A DNA stretch of 9,998 nt from Candidatus Acetothermia bacterium (GCA_011057175.1 DSBZ01000026.1:1-9998); one strand, 5' to 3'; positions 1 to 6,109 are shown, counted from the stretch's first letter. Notes: generated by a model from the letters alone, not told the origin. Numbers and translations are program-made.

Positions 1-926
1 AGGCCGGTGAGGACCCCGAGGGGGATCTCCGCGGTGAGGAGGGTGCGGGCGAGCGTGTCGAGGGCCACCACGAGGGCCGCCCCCATCCCGGCCGCGGCGG
101 GGAGGAGCCGCGCGTAGTCCGGCCCCACCACCGCCCGCGCGGCATGGGGCACCAGCAGTCCGACCCAGCTCACGATCCCGCTCACGGAGACCGCGGACGC
201 GACAAGGAGGGTCCCCATCCCCACCACGACGAACCGCGCCGGGCGGACCCGCACCCCGAGGGCCTCCGCCTCCTGGTCGGCGAGGGTGAGGAGGTTCAGC
301 CGCCACCGGGCGAGGAGGAAGAAGGAGAGGCCGATCGCGGAGGCGATCCCCAGCGGGAGGAGGTCGGGAACCCGGACCCCGCTCAGCCCCCCGAGGAGCC
401 AGTACGTGATCGCAGGGAGGGTCCCCAATGGGTCCGCTGTGTACTTCACGAGCCCCAAGACTGCGGACAGGAACGAGTCGACGAGCACCCCGGCGATGAC
501 GAGGACGAGGACCCAACCCCCGAACGCCCACCCGAGGAGCGAGGTCAGGGTCACCCCCATCGCCCCGCCGGCGAAGGCGAGGGCCTGGACGACCGCCGGC
601 TGGGGGAGGAGGAGGAACGCGAGCGCCGCCCCCAGGGCCGCCCCGGAGCTCACCCCCAGGAGCCGCCCCTCGACGAGGGGGTTCCGGAACACGCCCTGGT
701 ACACCGCTCCCGCCACGGCGAGGTTCGCCCCCACGAGCGCCGCCGCCCCGATCCGCGGGAGGCGGATCCTCAGGACGAGGCCCCGCACCACCTTTGCCAC
801 CTCGCCCCCGGTGAGGGCGGCGAACACCTCGCCTGGGGAGATCGGGTAACGCCCGATCATGAGGGCGACGAACGCCACCGGGAGGGGGAGAAGGAGAAGC
901 CCCCCCACCAGCGCGGACCGCTTCAT
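1..926 (-). CDS. FecCD-family ABC importer permease, C-terminus beyond the window
   Basis: Inner-membrane subunit of a type II (BtuC/FecD-like) ABC importer for chelated iron, haem, corrinoid or a similar ligand. I translated it by hand on the minus strand from the ATG at 926-924 and found no stop for 308 codons. Family hallmarks are visible: RIRLPRIGAAALVGANLAVAG near residues 53-73, YQGVFRNPLVEGRLLGVSSGAALG after it, a string of hydrophobic segments, and SWVGLLVPHAARAVVG late in the protein, followed by EIPLGVLTG. The family is usually about 330-345 residues, so some 25-35 are missing off the edge. The start overlaps the stop of the upstream binding-protein gene by 4 bases (ATGA), which implies translational coupling. 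The ATPase subunit is not in the window and probably follows. The family is clear; the substrate cannot be read from the sequence. Confidence 0.93.
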   Translation of the reverse strand, partial: MKRSALVGGLLLLPLPVAFVALMIGRYPISPGEVFAALTGGEVAKVVRGLVLRIRLPRIGAAALVGANLAVAGAVYQGVFRNPLVEGRLLGVSSGAALGAALAFLLLPQPAVVQALAFAGGAMGVTLTSLLGWAFGGWVLVLVIAGVLVDSFLSAVLGLVKYTADPLGTLPAITYWLLGGLSGVRVPDLLPLGIASAIGLSFFLLARWRLNLLTLADQEAEALGVRVRPARFVVVGMGTLLVASAVSVSGIVSWVGLLVPHAARAVVGPDYARLLPAAAGMGAALVVALDTLARTLLTAEIPLGVLTG

Positions 927-1924
927 CGCCCAAGCATCGCCGCCACCGCGTCGGGGGCCAGCTCGCACCCATAGAACTCCCGGTAGAACCGCACGACCTC
1001 CGTCACGAGGTCGAGGCCGGTCGCTCCGGGGTGCAGCGCCTCCGCGAGCCAGAGGAGCCCCAGCACGACCTCCGGACTGGGGGTGTCCCACGGCCCGAAG
1101 AACGAGGGGAATCGGAGCACCTGGCCCGCCTTGACGGCCCTCGTCCCGCTGAAGATGGGATCGGAAAAGAAATCCTCGCGGCTCGCTCGGCTGTAGGAGG
1201 GGACGATGATCACCTCCGGGTCCCACAGGACGACCTGTTCGACATTCGCCCGATACCAGAATGCCCCCCCTCGGTAGGGAGCGAACTCCTTCCCGAGGGG
1301 GACCCCGCCGGCGAGCTCGGTGATTACGTTCTGGATCACATCGCCAGCGTAGATGTTGAGCGGGTAGTACGCGGCGAAGTACACCTCGGGGCGGTGGGCA
1401 ACGCCCCCCGCGGCGGCCTTCACCTCCTCCACCATCTCGCGGAACCGAGCGGCCAAGCGCACCGCCCGCTCCTCCCTCCCCAGCACCGCCCCGATCAGGA
1501 CGAACGACTCCTCCAGGAGTTCCAGGGTCTCGGGGAAGAGGAGCACCGTGGGGATCCCGACCTCGGCGAGGAGGGCGGCGAACGCCTCCCCGTGGACGAC
1601 CGAGCTCGCGAACACGACGTCCGGCCGCAGGGAAACGATCGCTTCCACGCTGGGGATGATGGGGAGCTCCTTCTCCGCGTGGCGCGGGTCGAGCGCGGCC
1701 AGTGTCGCCTGGGCCAACGGCTCGGTCGGGGGGGTGACGAAGTAAGCGCCGACGAGGAGATCGGCCGCGCCGAGCGCGTAGATGACCCATTTGGCACCGC
1801 CGTGGAGGTCCACCACCCGCGCCACCCGAGGGGGAAGGTGCACCTCCCGCCCCGCTTGGTCCGTCACCGCCTGCTGCCCCACGGCGCCAACGGCGAACAC
1901 CAACGCGAGCAGGAGCGAGCGCAT
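923..1924 (-). CDS. periplasmic substrate-binding protein 2 (FecB/BtuF class)
   Basis: Second of two adjacent class III periplasmic binding proteins (333 aa), expected to deliver a metal chelate, haem or corrinoid to the FecCD permease encoded next. MRSLLLALVFAVGAVGQQA is a signal peptide with no lipobox Cys, so the mature protein should be soluble in the periplasm. The family pattern follows: VTDQAGREVHLP (20-31), YALGAADLLVGA (49-60), LRPDVVFAS (99-107), VEQVVLWDPEVIIVPSY (228-244) and PWDTPSPEVVLGLLWLAEALHPG (278-300). It ends in FYREFYGCEL, as its neighbour ends in FYRRFYGVEL. The frame is open back to 2053, but that stretch lies inside the upstream gene and has no signal peptide. I chose the ATG at 1924 because it gives one and overlaps the previous stop as TGATG. 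Ligand unknown. Confidence 0.92.
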   Translation of the reverse strand: MRSLLLALVFAVGAVGQQAVTDQAGREVHLPPRVARVVDLHGGAKWVIYALGAADLLVGAYFVTPPTEPLAQATLAALDPRHAEKELPIIPSVEAIVSLRPDVVFASSVVHGEAFAALLAEVGIPTVLLFPETLELLEESFVLIGAVLGREERAVRLAARFREMVEEVKAAAGGVAHRPEVYFAAYYPLNIYAGDVIQNVITELAGGVPLGKEFAPYRGGAFWYRANVEQVVLWDPEVIIVPSYSRASREDFFSDPIFSGTRAVKAGQVLRFPSFFGPWDTPSPEVVLGLLWLAEALHPGATGLDLVTEVVRFYREFYGCELAPDAVAAMLGR

Positions 1925-2919
1925 CAGCGCCCCCCGATCAAGGCCAGCTCCGCCGGACGGAGCTCGACCCCGTAGAACCGGCGGTAGAAGAGGGTGGCCA
2001 CCTCGGCAACGTCGAGGGGCACCGTTCCCAGGTGGAGGAGATCGGCCAACCAAAGCACGCCGAGCACCGACTCGGGGATCGGGGTATCCCAGGGGAACAG
2101 GAGCTGGGGCATCTTGTACACCCGCCCCTCTCGCACCGCCCGCAGCCCCTCGAACAGGGGGTCGTCGAGGAAGTCGCGCGGCGTGACGGGCCCGTAGGGG
2201 GCGATCAGGATCACCTCCGGATCCCAGAGGAGGATCTGTTCAGGACCCACATTCTGCCATGACCCCGGGAGGTCCCGCGACACCGACGCTCCGCCCGCCA
2301 GGTCCACCAACCCCGTTTGGTACATGCTCCCCCCCGCGACGCGCCCCGGGGCCGTCCCCACGATGAGGGTCGCGGGCCGAGCCTCGCCGGGGAGGCCCGC
2401 GGTGGCCGCGGCCACCGCGGCCAGGATGTCATCGTAGAACGCGGCGAGCTCCGCCGCCCGTTCCCCCCGCCCGAGGAGGTCGCCGGCGAGGAGGATCGCC
2501 TCCCGCACCTCGGGGAACGTCTCCGGCCCCCAGACCACGGCCGGGACCCCTACATCCGCCAGTTGGTCCGCAAGGGAGAGGTGCTTGCGCCCCGCGAAGG
2601 CGAGGTCGGCCCCCAGCGCGACGGGGACCTCCACGGAGACCTCGCCCGGGAACGCCTTGGCCGCAAACGAGGGGTCGATCCGCTCCATCACCTCCACCCC
2701 AAGGGGGCTCTCCGGGAGCCCGAGGTAGCGCGCCCCCACGAGGAGGTCCCCCGCCCCGAGGGCGTACACGTACGCCGTGGCGACCCCGAACGCGCTCGCC
2801 ACTCGAGAGGGCGGGAGGGGAACGACCACTGTCCTCCCCGCATGATCCACCACCGCCAGTTCCGCCCCCGCCCCGAGGGCGACGGCCAACGCCGCGATCA
2901 CGACTCCACACACGCGCAT
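1924..2919 (-). CDS. periplasmic substrate-binding protein 1 (FecB/BtuF class)
   Basis: First of the paired binding proteins (331 aa). MRVCGVVIAALAVALGAGA is a signal peptide with a likely signal-peptidase I site after Ala19. Cys4 is too close to the N-terminus to be a lipobox. Landmarks are VVDHAGRTVVVPLPPSRVASAFG (23-45), YALGAGDLLVGARYLG (52-67), LGADLAFAGRKHLSLADQL (102-120), VGPEQILLWDPEVILIAPYG (224-243) and PWDTPIPESVLGVLWLADLL (277-296). It is a clear paralogue of the next protein: both share the WDPEVI, PWDTP-PE and C-terminal FYR-FYG-EL blocks. However, the middle third, where ligand contacts usually sit, is diverged. The start is strongly supported by an AAGGAGGAA Shine-Dalgarno just upstream. 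The gene start lies 22 bases inside the end of padR. Substrate unassigned. Confidence 0.92.
   Translation of the reverse strand: MRVCGVVIAALAVALGAGAELAVVDHAGRTVVVPLPPSRVASAFGVATAYVYALGAGDLLVGARYLGLPESPLGVEVMERIDPSFAAKAFPGEVSVEVPVALGADLAFAGRKHLSLADQLADVGVPAVVWGPETFPEVREAILLAGDLLGRGERAAELAAFYDDILAAVAAATAGLPGEARPATLIVGTAPGRVAGGSMYQTGLVDLAGGASVSRDLPGSWQNVGPEQILLWDPEVILIAPYGPVTPRDFLDDPLFEGLRAVREGRVYKMPQLLFPWDTPIPESVLGVLWLADLLHLGTVPLDVAEVATLFYRRFYGVELRPAELALIGGR
2397..2420. repeat. perfect 24-bp palindrome inside binding protein 1
   Basis: Bases 2397-2408 (CCGCGGTGGCCG) are followed directly by their exact reverse complement at 2409-2420, with no spacer. It lies in an alanine-rich stretch (LAAVAAATAG, residues about 166-175), where GCC/GCG codons favour self-complementarity. 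In RNA it would fold into a very GC-rich hairpin. It may be only a by-product of codon bias. Confidence 0.6.
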
Positions 2920-3434
2920 CGTTCCTCCTTTCCGTGAAACAGGTCATGCACTTCGGCCAGCCACCGCAGGCCCCCCTCCACGTGGAGGAGCCGGAGCCGC
3001 CGCACCGCCTCCTGAAACGGATCGCCGCCGGTGTCCGCCGCGAGGAGCCTCTCCTTCCTCCGCGTGAGGATCCCCTTCTCCTGGTCGAGGTAGGCGGGAA
3101 GGAGATGGGAGGCGAACCGGGTCAGGAAGTACAGCCGGACGAGGAACACCCCCCGGGCGCGCCTCCGCCCTCCGGGGGGGGAGGTGAGCCATTTCCAGAA
3201 CCGCTCCTCCCCCGCCGGGGTGAGGGCATACACCACGCGCGGCGGCCGGCCGGGCGCGGGGAGGGGCGACGCGCGGACGAACCCCTCCTCCTCCAGGCGG
3301 TGCAGCCAGGCGTAGAGCTGGCTCGAGGCCACGCGCCACGCCGGGCCGAGCTCCTCGCGGACCCGGCTCCGCAGCTCGTAGCCGTGGGCCGGGCCCAGCT
3401 TCAGCATCCCGAGGACGAGCTCCTCCATCCGCAT
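2898..3434 (-). CDS. PadR-family transcriptional regulator
   Basis: Probable ligand-responsive repressor of its own operon (178 aa). Residues 5-85 form the PadR winged helix: LVLGMLKLGPAHGYELRSRV, then SSQLYAWLHRLEEEGFV, then the wing RPPRVVYALTPAGEERFWKWL. This is followed by a helical Vir_act_alpha_C-type dimerisation region (about 92-165). The end HDLFHGKEERCAC holds the protein's only two cysteines plus two nearby histidines (H163, H167, C173, C175). The frame is open back to 3509, but that would run through the predicted promoter and the palindrome, so I start at the ATG at 3434; ATG 3428 is an alternative. The Shine-Dalgarno is weak. The gene is first in the importer operon and overlaps the next gene by 22 bases. 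PadR genes are more often seen beside efflux ABC systems, so this pairing with an importer is less usual. Confidence 0.9.
   Translation of the reverse strand: MRMEELVLGMLKLGPAHGYELRSRVREELGPAWRVASSQLYAWLHRLEEEGFVRASPLPAPGRPPRVVYALTPAGEERFWKWLTSPPGGRRRARGVFLVRLYFLTRFASHLLPAYLDQEKGILTRRKERLLAADTGGDPFQEAVRRLRLLHVEGGLRWLAEVHDLFHGKEERCACVES
2922..2931 (-). promoter_or_regulatory. strong ribosome-binding site of binding protein 1
   Basis: On the minus strand the sequence reads AAAGGAGGAA, then CG and the ATG at 2919. It nearly matches the full anti-Shine-Dalgarno sequence and lies inside the last codons of padR. It fixes the start of binding protein 1 and would let the transport proteins be made at a higher level than the regulator from the same mRNA. 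Confidence 0.8.
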
Positions 3435-3441
3435 CCGCTCG

Positions 3442-3462
3442 CTTATTCCAACTTGGAATAAG
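3442..3462. promoter_or_regulatory. perfect 21-bp palindrome, candidate PadR operator
   Basis: Half-site CTTATTCCAA (3442-3451), central C at 3452, then the exact complement TTGGAATAAG (3453-3462). It is conspicuously AT-rich for this genome. It lies 8 bases upstream of the padR ATG and covers the predicted transcription start, since the -10 box ends at 3467. That is where an autorepressor would block RNA polymerase. The dyad is seen directly; binding by the adjacent PadR protein is inferred. Confidence 0.75.
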
Positions 3463-3466
3463 AGGC

Positions 3467-3495
3467 AGTGTACCCCCTCCCCTGTGCCCTGTCCA
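3467..3495 (-). promoter_or_regulatory. sigma70-like promoter of the padR-importer operon
   Basis: Minus-strand -35 TGGACA (3495-3490), a 17-bp spacer and -10 TACACT (3472-3467). The start should fall near 3460, inside the palindrome, giving a leader of roughly 26 nt before the padR ATG. That leaves no room for a cobalamin or other riboswitch. Confidence 0.65.
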
Positions 3496-3522
3496 CCGCC
3501 GGGCAGCACGGCCCCCGTGCGG

Positions 3523-3553
3523 TAAGATCCGGAGGAGGGCCGCTCGTGCGGCC
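3523..3553 (+). promoter_or_regulatory. possible -10 box and leader hairpin before the cyclodeaminase gene
   Basis: TAAGAT at 3523-3528 resembles a -10 box, but no convincing -35 element lies 16-18 bases upstream. Downstream, GGCCGC (3538-3543), TCGT and GCGGCC (3548-3553) can form a 6-bp hairpin in the leader, ahead of the Shine-Dalgarno. This is the only plausible plus-strand start signal in the 120 bases between the two divergent genes. Confidence 0.3.
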
Positions 3554-3582
3554 GATGGAGAAGGCCGTTCCGGGAGGTGGCG

Positions 3583-4302
3583 ATGCCCGATCCGAAGATG
3601 CGTGACCTGACGCTTGGTCAATTCCTGGACGCCGTCGCGTCCGCCGCGCCCGTCCCCGGTGGCGGGGCCGTTGCCGCCGTGGTCGGGGCAGCGGGGAGCG
3701 CGCTCCTCCAGATGGTGATCTCGCTTGCCCTCCGCCGGGCGAAGGACCCGGGGACCGCGTCTGCCTTGACTTCCCTCGCCGAGCGAACCCGGGTCCTCCA
3801 GGAGAGCTTCGCGGGACTGGCCGACGCGGATGTTGCCGCCTACCGCAGCGTGGCGGAGGTCCTGTCCCTTCCCCGCTCCACGGATGAAGAGCGAATCTCG
3901 CGCCAAGCCAAGCTCCAGGCCACCCTACGGAGAGCGGCGGAGGTGCCTCTGGAAACGGCACGAAGGTCCATTGAGGCCCTGCACCTGGCTGCCGAGGCTG
4001 CCCCGCTCTGCCCGCGCGTCGCCCAGAGCGACCTCGTGACCGCGATCCACCTCCTCCGGGCCGCCTGCGCGTCGGCCCTCGCGAACGTGGACGCCAACGC
4101 CCTCTCCCTCGACGAGACCGAGTTCCGCGGCGAACTGGCTCGATCCCGAATGGAGATCGGCGTTGCCGCGCGCGCTGCCGCTGCAGGGGTCCTCGCCCCC
4201 CTCGAGCGAGACCTGACCGGGTGGCTCCCCGTGAGGAGTAACCGGTTGGACTCCCCCGACCGCGCGGACTGGCTGGGAGAGAGGGATTCGAACCCCCACT
4301 AA
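3583..4302 (+). CDS. methenyl-THF cyclohydrolase / formimino-THF cyclodeaminase (FTCD_C family)
   Basis: One-carbon folate enzyme of the cyclodeaminase superfamily: FchA-type methenyl-tetrahydrofolate cyclohydrolase or formiminotetrahydrofolate cyclodeaminase (239 aa, cytosolic). The start of the domain reads LTLGQFLDAVASAAPVPGGGAVAA (9-32), with the glycine-rich folate-site loop. VAQSDLVTAIHLLRAACASALANVDANALSL (147-176) is the conserved late block. It has no FTCD N-terminal formiminotransferase domain, as is usual in bacterial single-domain forms. I chose ATG 3583 because GGGAGG at 3572-3577 sits 5 bases upstream; the in-frame GTG at 3577 would lie in that Shine-Dalgarno. The family normally ends near residue 205-215. 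Here the frame continues through LDSPDRADWLGERDSNPH and stops at 4300-4302, inside the antisense tRNA gene. The last 11 codons are therefore read off tRNA DNA. The family is certain; the precise reaction is not. Confidence 0.88.
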   Translation: MPDPKMRDLTLGQFLDAVASAAPVPGGGAVAAVVGAAGSALLQMVISLALRRAKDPGTASALTSLAERTRVLQESFAGLADADVAAYRSVAEVLSLPRSTDEERISRQAKLQATLRRAAEVPLETARRSIEALHLAAEAAPLCPRVAQSDLVTAIHLLRAACASALANVDANALSLDETEFRGELARSRMEIGVAARAAAAGVLAPLERDLTGWLPVRSNRLDSPDRADWLGERDSNPH

Positions 4303-4343
4303 CGGGTCCAGAGCCCGTCGGCCTACCATTAGCCGATCTCCCA
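4270..4343 (-). tRNA. tRNA-Gln (anticodon CUG)
   Basis: The 74-nt gene folds into a full cloverleaf on the minus strand. Acceptor TGGGAGA pairs with TCTCCCA; the D arm is GGC/GCC with loop TAATGGTAG; the anticodon stem ACGGG/CCCGT carries loop CTCTGGA with anticodon CTG at 4311-4309. The T arm, GGGGG-TTCGAAT-CCCTC, has one G-U pair. The U1-A72 first pair and discriminator G73 match glutamine tRNAs, and the 3' CCA is encoded (4272-4270). It reads CAG codons, which a GC-rich genome would use heavily. Its 3' end overlaps the 3' end of the convergent cyclodeaminase frame by 33 bases. Confidence 0.96.
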
Positions 4344-4354
4344 GGGGCAGAGGC

Positions 4355-4383
4355 ATTCTAGCCCTCCCCGCCCGAAGGGGCAA
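4355..4383 (-). promoter_or_regulatory. promoter of tRNA-Gln
   Basis: Minus-strand -35 TTGCCC (4383-4378), a 17-bp spacer and -10 TAGAAT (4360-4355). The -10 box ends 11 bases before the mature tRNA 5' end at 4343, leaving a very short 5' leader for RNase P to remove. Confidence 0.75.
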
Positions 4384-4386
4384 CCA

Positions 4387-4416
4387 TTGCGTTCCCGATT
4401 CCCTCCTCAGTACAAT
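4387..4416 (+). promoter_or_regulatory. promoter of the memo-yicC-gmk-acpS cluster
   Basis: Plus-strand -35 TTGCGT (4387-4392), an 18-bp spacer and -10 TACAAT (4411-4416). The start codon ATG begins at 4423, only 6 bases after the -10 box, so transcription should start at or next to the ATG. The -35 box lies 3 bp from the divergent tRNA promoter's -35 box. Confidence 0.7.
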
Positions 4417-4422
4417 GAGCCG

Positions 4423-5265
4423 ATGGGACGGCGCTGGCCTTGCGCAGCGGGAACGTTCTACCCGGCTGATCCCCGGCGGCTCCGCGATGAGGTCGCGGCC
4501 GCTCTCGGTGAGGGGCCCGTGGGGGCCCCCTCCGAGTCCCTCACCGGGCCAGTGGGGGCTATCCTCCCCCATGCCGGGTACCGCTACTCGGGCGCGGTGG
4601 CCGGGGCCGGGTTCCGGGCGCTGGCCGCCCTCGGTCGGCCGGAGGCAGTGGTGATCCTCGGCACGAACCACACCGGCCTCGGGGGTGCGATCACGGTGGG
4701 GGAGCCCGGAACGTGGGAGACCCCGCTCGGGGAGATCCCCGTGCCCGCTGACCTGTCCCGCGATGTGGCCCATGCGCTGGGAGCCGATCAAGACGATGCC
4801 CCGTTTGGCGACGAGCACGCGGTGGAGGTGCAGCTCCCGTTCCTATACTACCTGTTCGGCACGGTGCCCCTCGTTCCGGTGGTCGTGCAGCACCTCGGCC
4901 AGGCGGCTGCCGAGGCCGCAGGGACCGCGCTCGGCACCCTCCTCACCGACCGGCCTGTACTGCTCCTTGCCTCAAGCGACTTCACCCACTACGAGCCGGA
5001 TCCCGTGGCCCGGGAGAAGGATCGGCGCGCCCTTGTCCCCATCCTGAACCTGGATGTGGCGGGGTTCCTCGCGGCGGCCGTCCGCTACCGGGTCTCGATC
5101 TGCGGCGTGGGGGCGATCGCCCTCTTCCTCGCCGCGGCGCGACAAGCGCGGCTCCTCGGGGCCGAGCTCCTCGCCTACCGCACCTCGGGCGAGATCGCCG
5201 GCCATCTCGACCAAGTGGTGGGCTATGCCGCAGTCCTGTTTCGGCGGGTGGACGACGTTGCGTAG
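4423..5265 (+). CDS. Memo-like protein (AmmeMemoRadiSam system protein B family)
   Basis: Member of the Memo family (280 aa), related to class III nonhaem-iron dioxygenases. The bacterial biochemical role is not settled; human MEMO1 binds iron through two His and a Cys. Visible family blocks: AAGTFYPADPRRL (8-20), AILPHAGYRYSGAVAGAGF (46-64) with His50, ILGTNHTGLG (78-87) with His83, DEHAVEVQLPFLYYLFG (130-146) with His132, LASSDFTHYEPD (182-193) with His189, and ICGVGAIALFL (226-236) with Cys227. All candidate metal ligands are present. The frame is open back to a TTG at 4387, but that TTG is the -35 box, and the family starts just before the AGTFYP motif, so ATG 4423 is right. No Shine-Dalgarno is possible, which suggests a leaderless mRNA. 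The usual partners AMMECR1 and the radical-SAM protein are not in this window. Confidence 0.92.
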   Translation: MGRRWPCAAGTFYPADPRRLRDEVAAALGEGPVGAPSESLTGPVGAILPHAGYRYSGAVAGAGFRALAALGRPEAVVILGTNHTGLGGAITVGEPGTWETPLGEIPVPADLSRDVAHALGADQDDAPFGDEHAVEVQLPFLYYLFGTVPLVPVVVQHLGQAAAEAAGTALGTLLTDRPVLLLASSDFTHYEPDPVAREKDRRALVPILNLDVAGFLAAAVRYRVSICGVGAIALFLAAARQARLLGAELLAYRTSGEIAGHLDQVVGYAAVLFRRVDDVA

Positions 5266-6109
5266 CATGACCGGGTTCGGCCGCGCTCGCGCCGCACAGG
5301 GAGGCCATGCTGTGCAGGTGGACCTCCGCAGCCTCAACCACCGCTTCCTCGAGGTGCGGGTGCGCGGGCTGGCCGAGTTCCCCGCGATCGCCCAGCGGTG
5401 CGAGGACCGGCTGCGGACGGCGTTCGCACGGGGCGCCCTCGACCTCCACGTGCGATGGGAGGACGGCGTCCGCCCCAAGCGCCTCGGCCTCGAGGCGGCC
5501 CGCCAGTACCTCTCCGACCTGTCCCGTCTTCAGGAGGAGCTGGGCCTCGCTGACCGACCGTCCCTTGCCCACCTCCTCTCCCTCGGCGTGTTCGCCGAGG
5601 AGGCACCGGACGAGGAGGAGCTGTGGCCGGCCCTCGCTCAGGCCCTCGACGGGGCAATCGAGGCGGTGACCACGGCGCGGGAGCGGGAGGGGGCCGCCCT
5701 CCGCGATGCCCTCGCCCGGGAAGGCGCGCTCCTCCGGACCGCGATCGCCGACGCGGAACGACTCGCTCCGCAGGCCCTCGACGGGGCGCGGCGCCGGATC
5801 GCCGCGCGCATCGCGGAACTGGGGGTGGAGGTCGACCCGGCCCGGGTGGCGACGGAGCTCGTCCTGTGGGCGGAACGAAGCGATATCCAGGAGGAGCTGG
5901 ATCGGCTCACGAGCCACCTCGCCCGGTTCGAGGAGCTCCTCGATGCGGGGGATCCGGTGGGGCGGGAGATCGAGTTCCTCGCCCAGGAGATGGGCCGCGA
6001 GGCGGGGACACTGTCAGCCAAGGCTCGGTCCGTGGACCTCGCTTGGGCTGCGGGCCAGATCCGCCTCGCGGTGGAACGGATCCGCGAACAGGCCCGGAAC
6101 GTGGAATGA
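5258..6109 (+). CDS. yicC: YicC/YloC-type endoribonuclease
   Basis: Family of ring-shaped endoribonucleases acting on RNA in the cytoplasm; the E. coli member cleaves the small RNA RyhB. At 283 aa it is close to E. coli YicC (287). The N-terminal block MRSMTGFGRARA and VDLRSLNHRFLEVRVRG (21-37) are diagnostic. So are AERSDIQEELDRLTSHLARF (205-224) and GREIEFLAQEMGREAGTLSAKA (235-256), where most relatives have NRE-NT rather than GREAGT. I prefer the TTG at 5258 because it restores the family's RSMTGFG start and has GGTGGA 5 bases upstream. ATG 5267 is the alternative. The TTG start overlaps the end of the memo-like gene by 8 bases, so the two are probably coupled. Confidence 0.9.
   Translation: MRSMTGFGRARAAQGGHAVQVDLRSLNHRFLEVRVRGLAEFPAIAQRCEDRLRTAFARGALDLHVRWEDGVRPKRLGLEAARQYLSDLSRLQEELGLADRPSLAHLLSLGVFAEEAPDEEELWPALAQALDGAIEAVTTAREREGAALRDALAREGALLRTAIADAERLAPQALDGARRRIAARIAELGVEVDPARVATELVLWAERSDIQEELDRLTSHLARFEELLDAGDPVGREIEFLAQEMGREAGTLSAKARSVDLAWAAGQIRLAVERIREQARNVE

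Noticed and set aside
144..974. Long plus-strand open frame opposite the permease and binding protein 2.
   Set aside because: Composition is Pro/Arg/Glu/His-rich with no domain, and it is an antisense shadow of clear FecCD permease coding; high GC removes stop codons.
3435..3509. N-terminal extension of PadR to an earlier start at 3509.
   Set aside because: It would be encoded by the promoter and palindrome and would precede the predicted transcription start; the domain begins at residue 4-5 of the shorter form.
3435..3582. Possible cobalamin riboswitch or Fur box ahead of the importer operon.
   Set aside because: The leader is only about 26 nt, and no B12-box-like or Fur-like sequence is visible.
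4512..4529. 7-bp stem GGGGCCC/GGGCCCC with a 4-base loop near the start of the memo-like gene.
   Set aside because: It is in coding sequence without a U-tract, in a Gly/Pro-rich loop where G and C runs are expected; no evidence that it is an attenuator.
3925..5917. Long minus-strand open frames across the cyclodeaminase, memo-like and yicC genes.
   Set aside because: They are antisense to genes with recognised domains, cross a tRNA and two promoters, and show low-complexity GC-driven composition.
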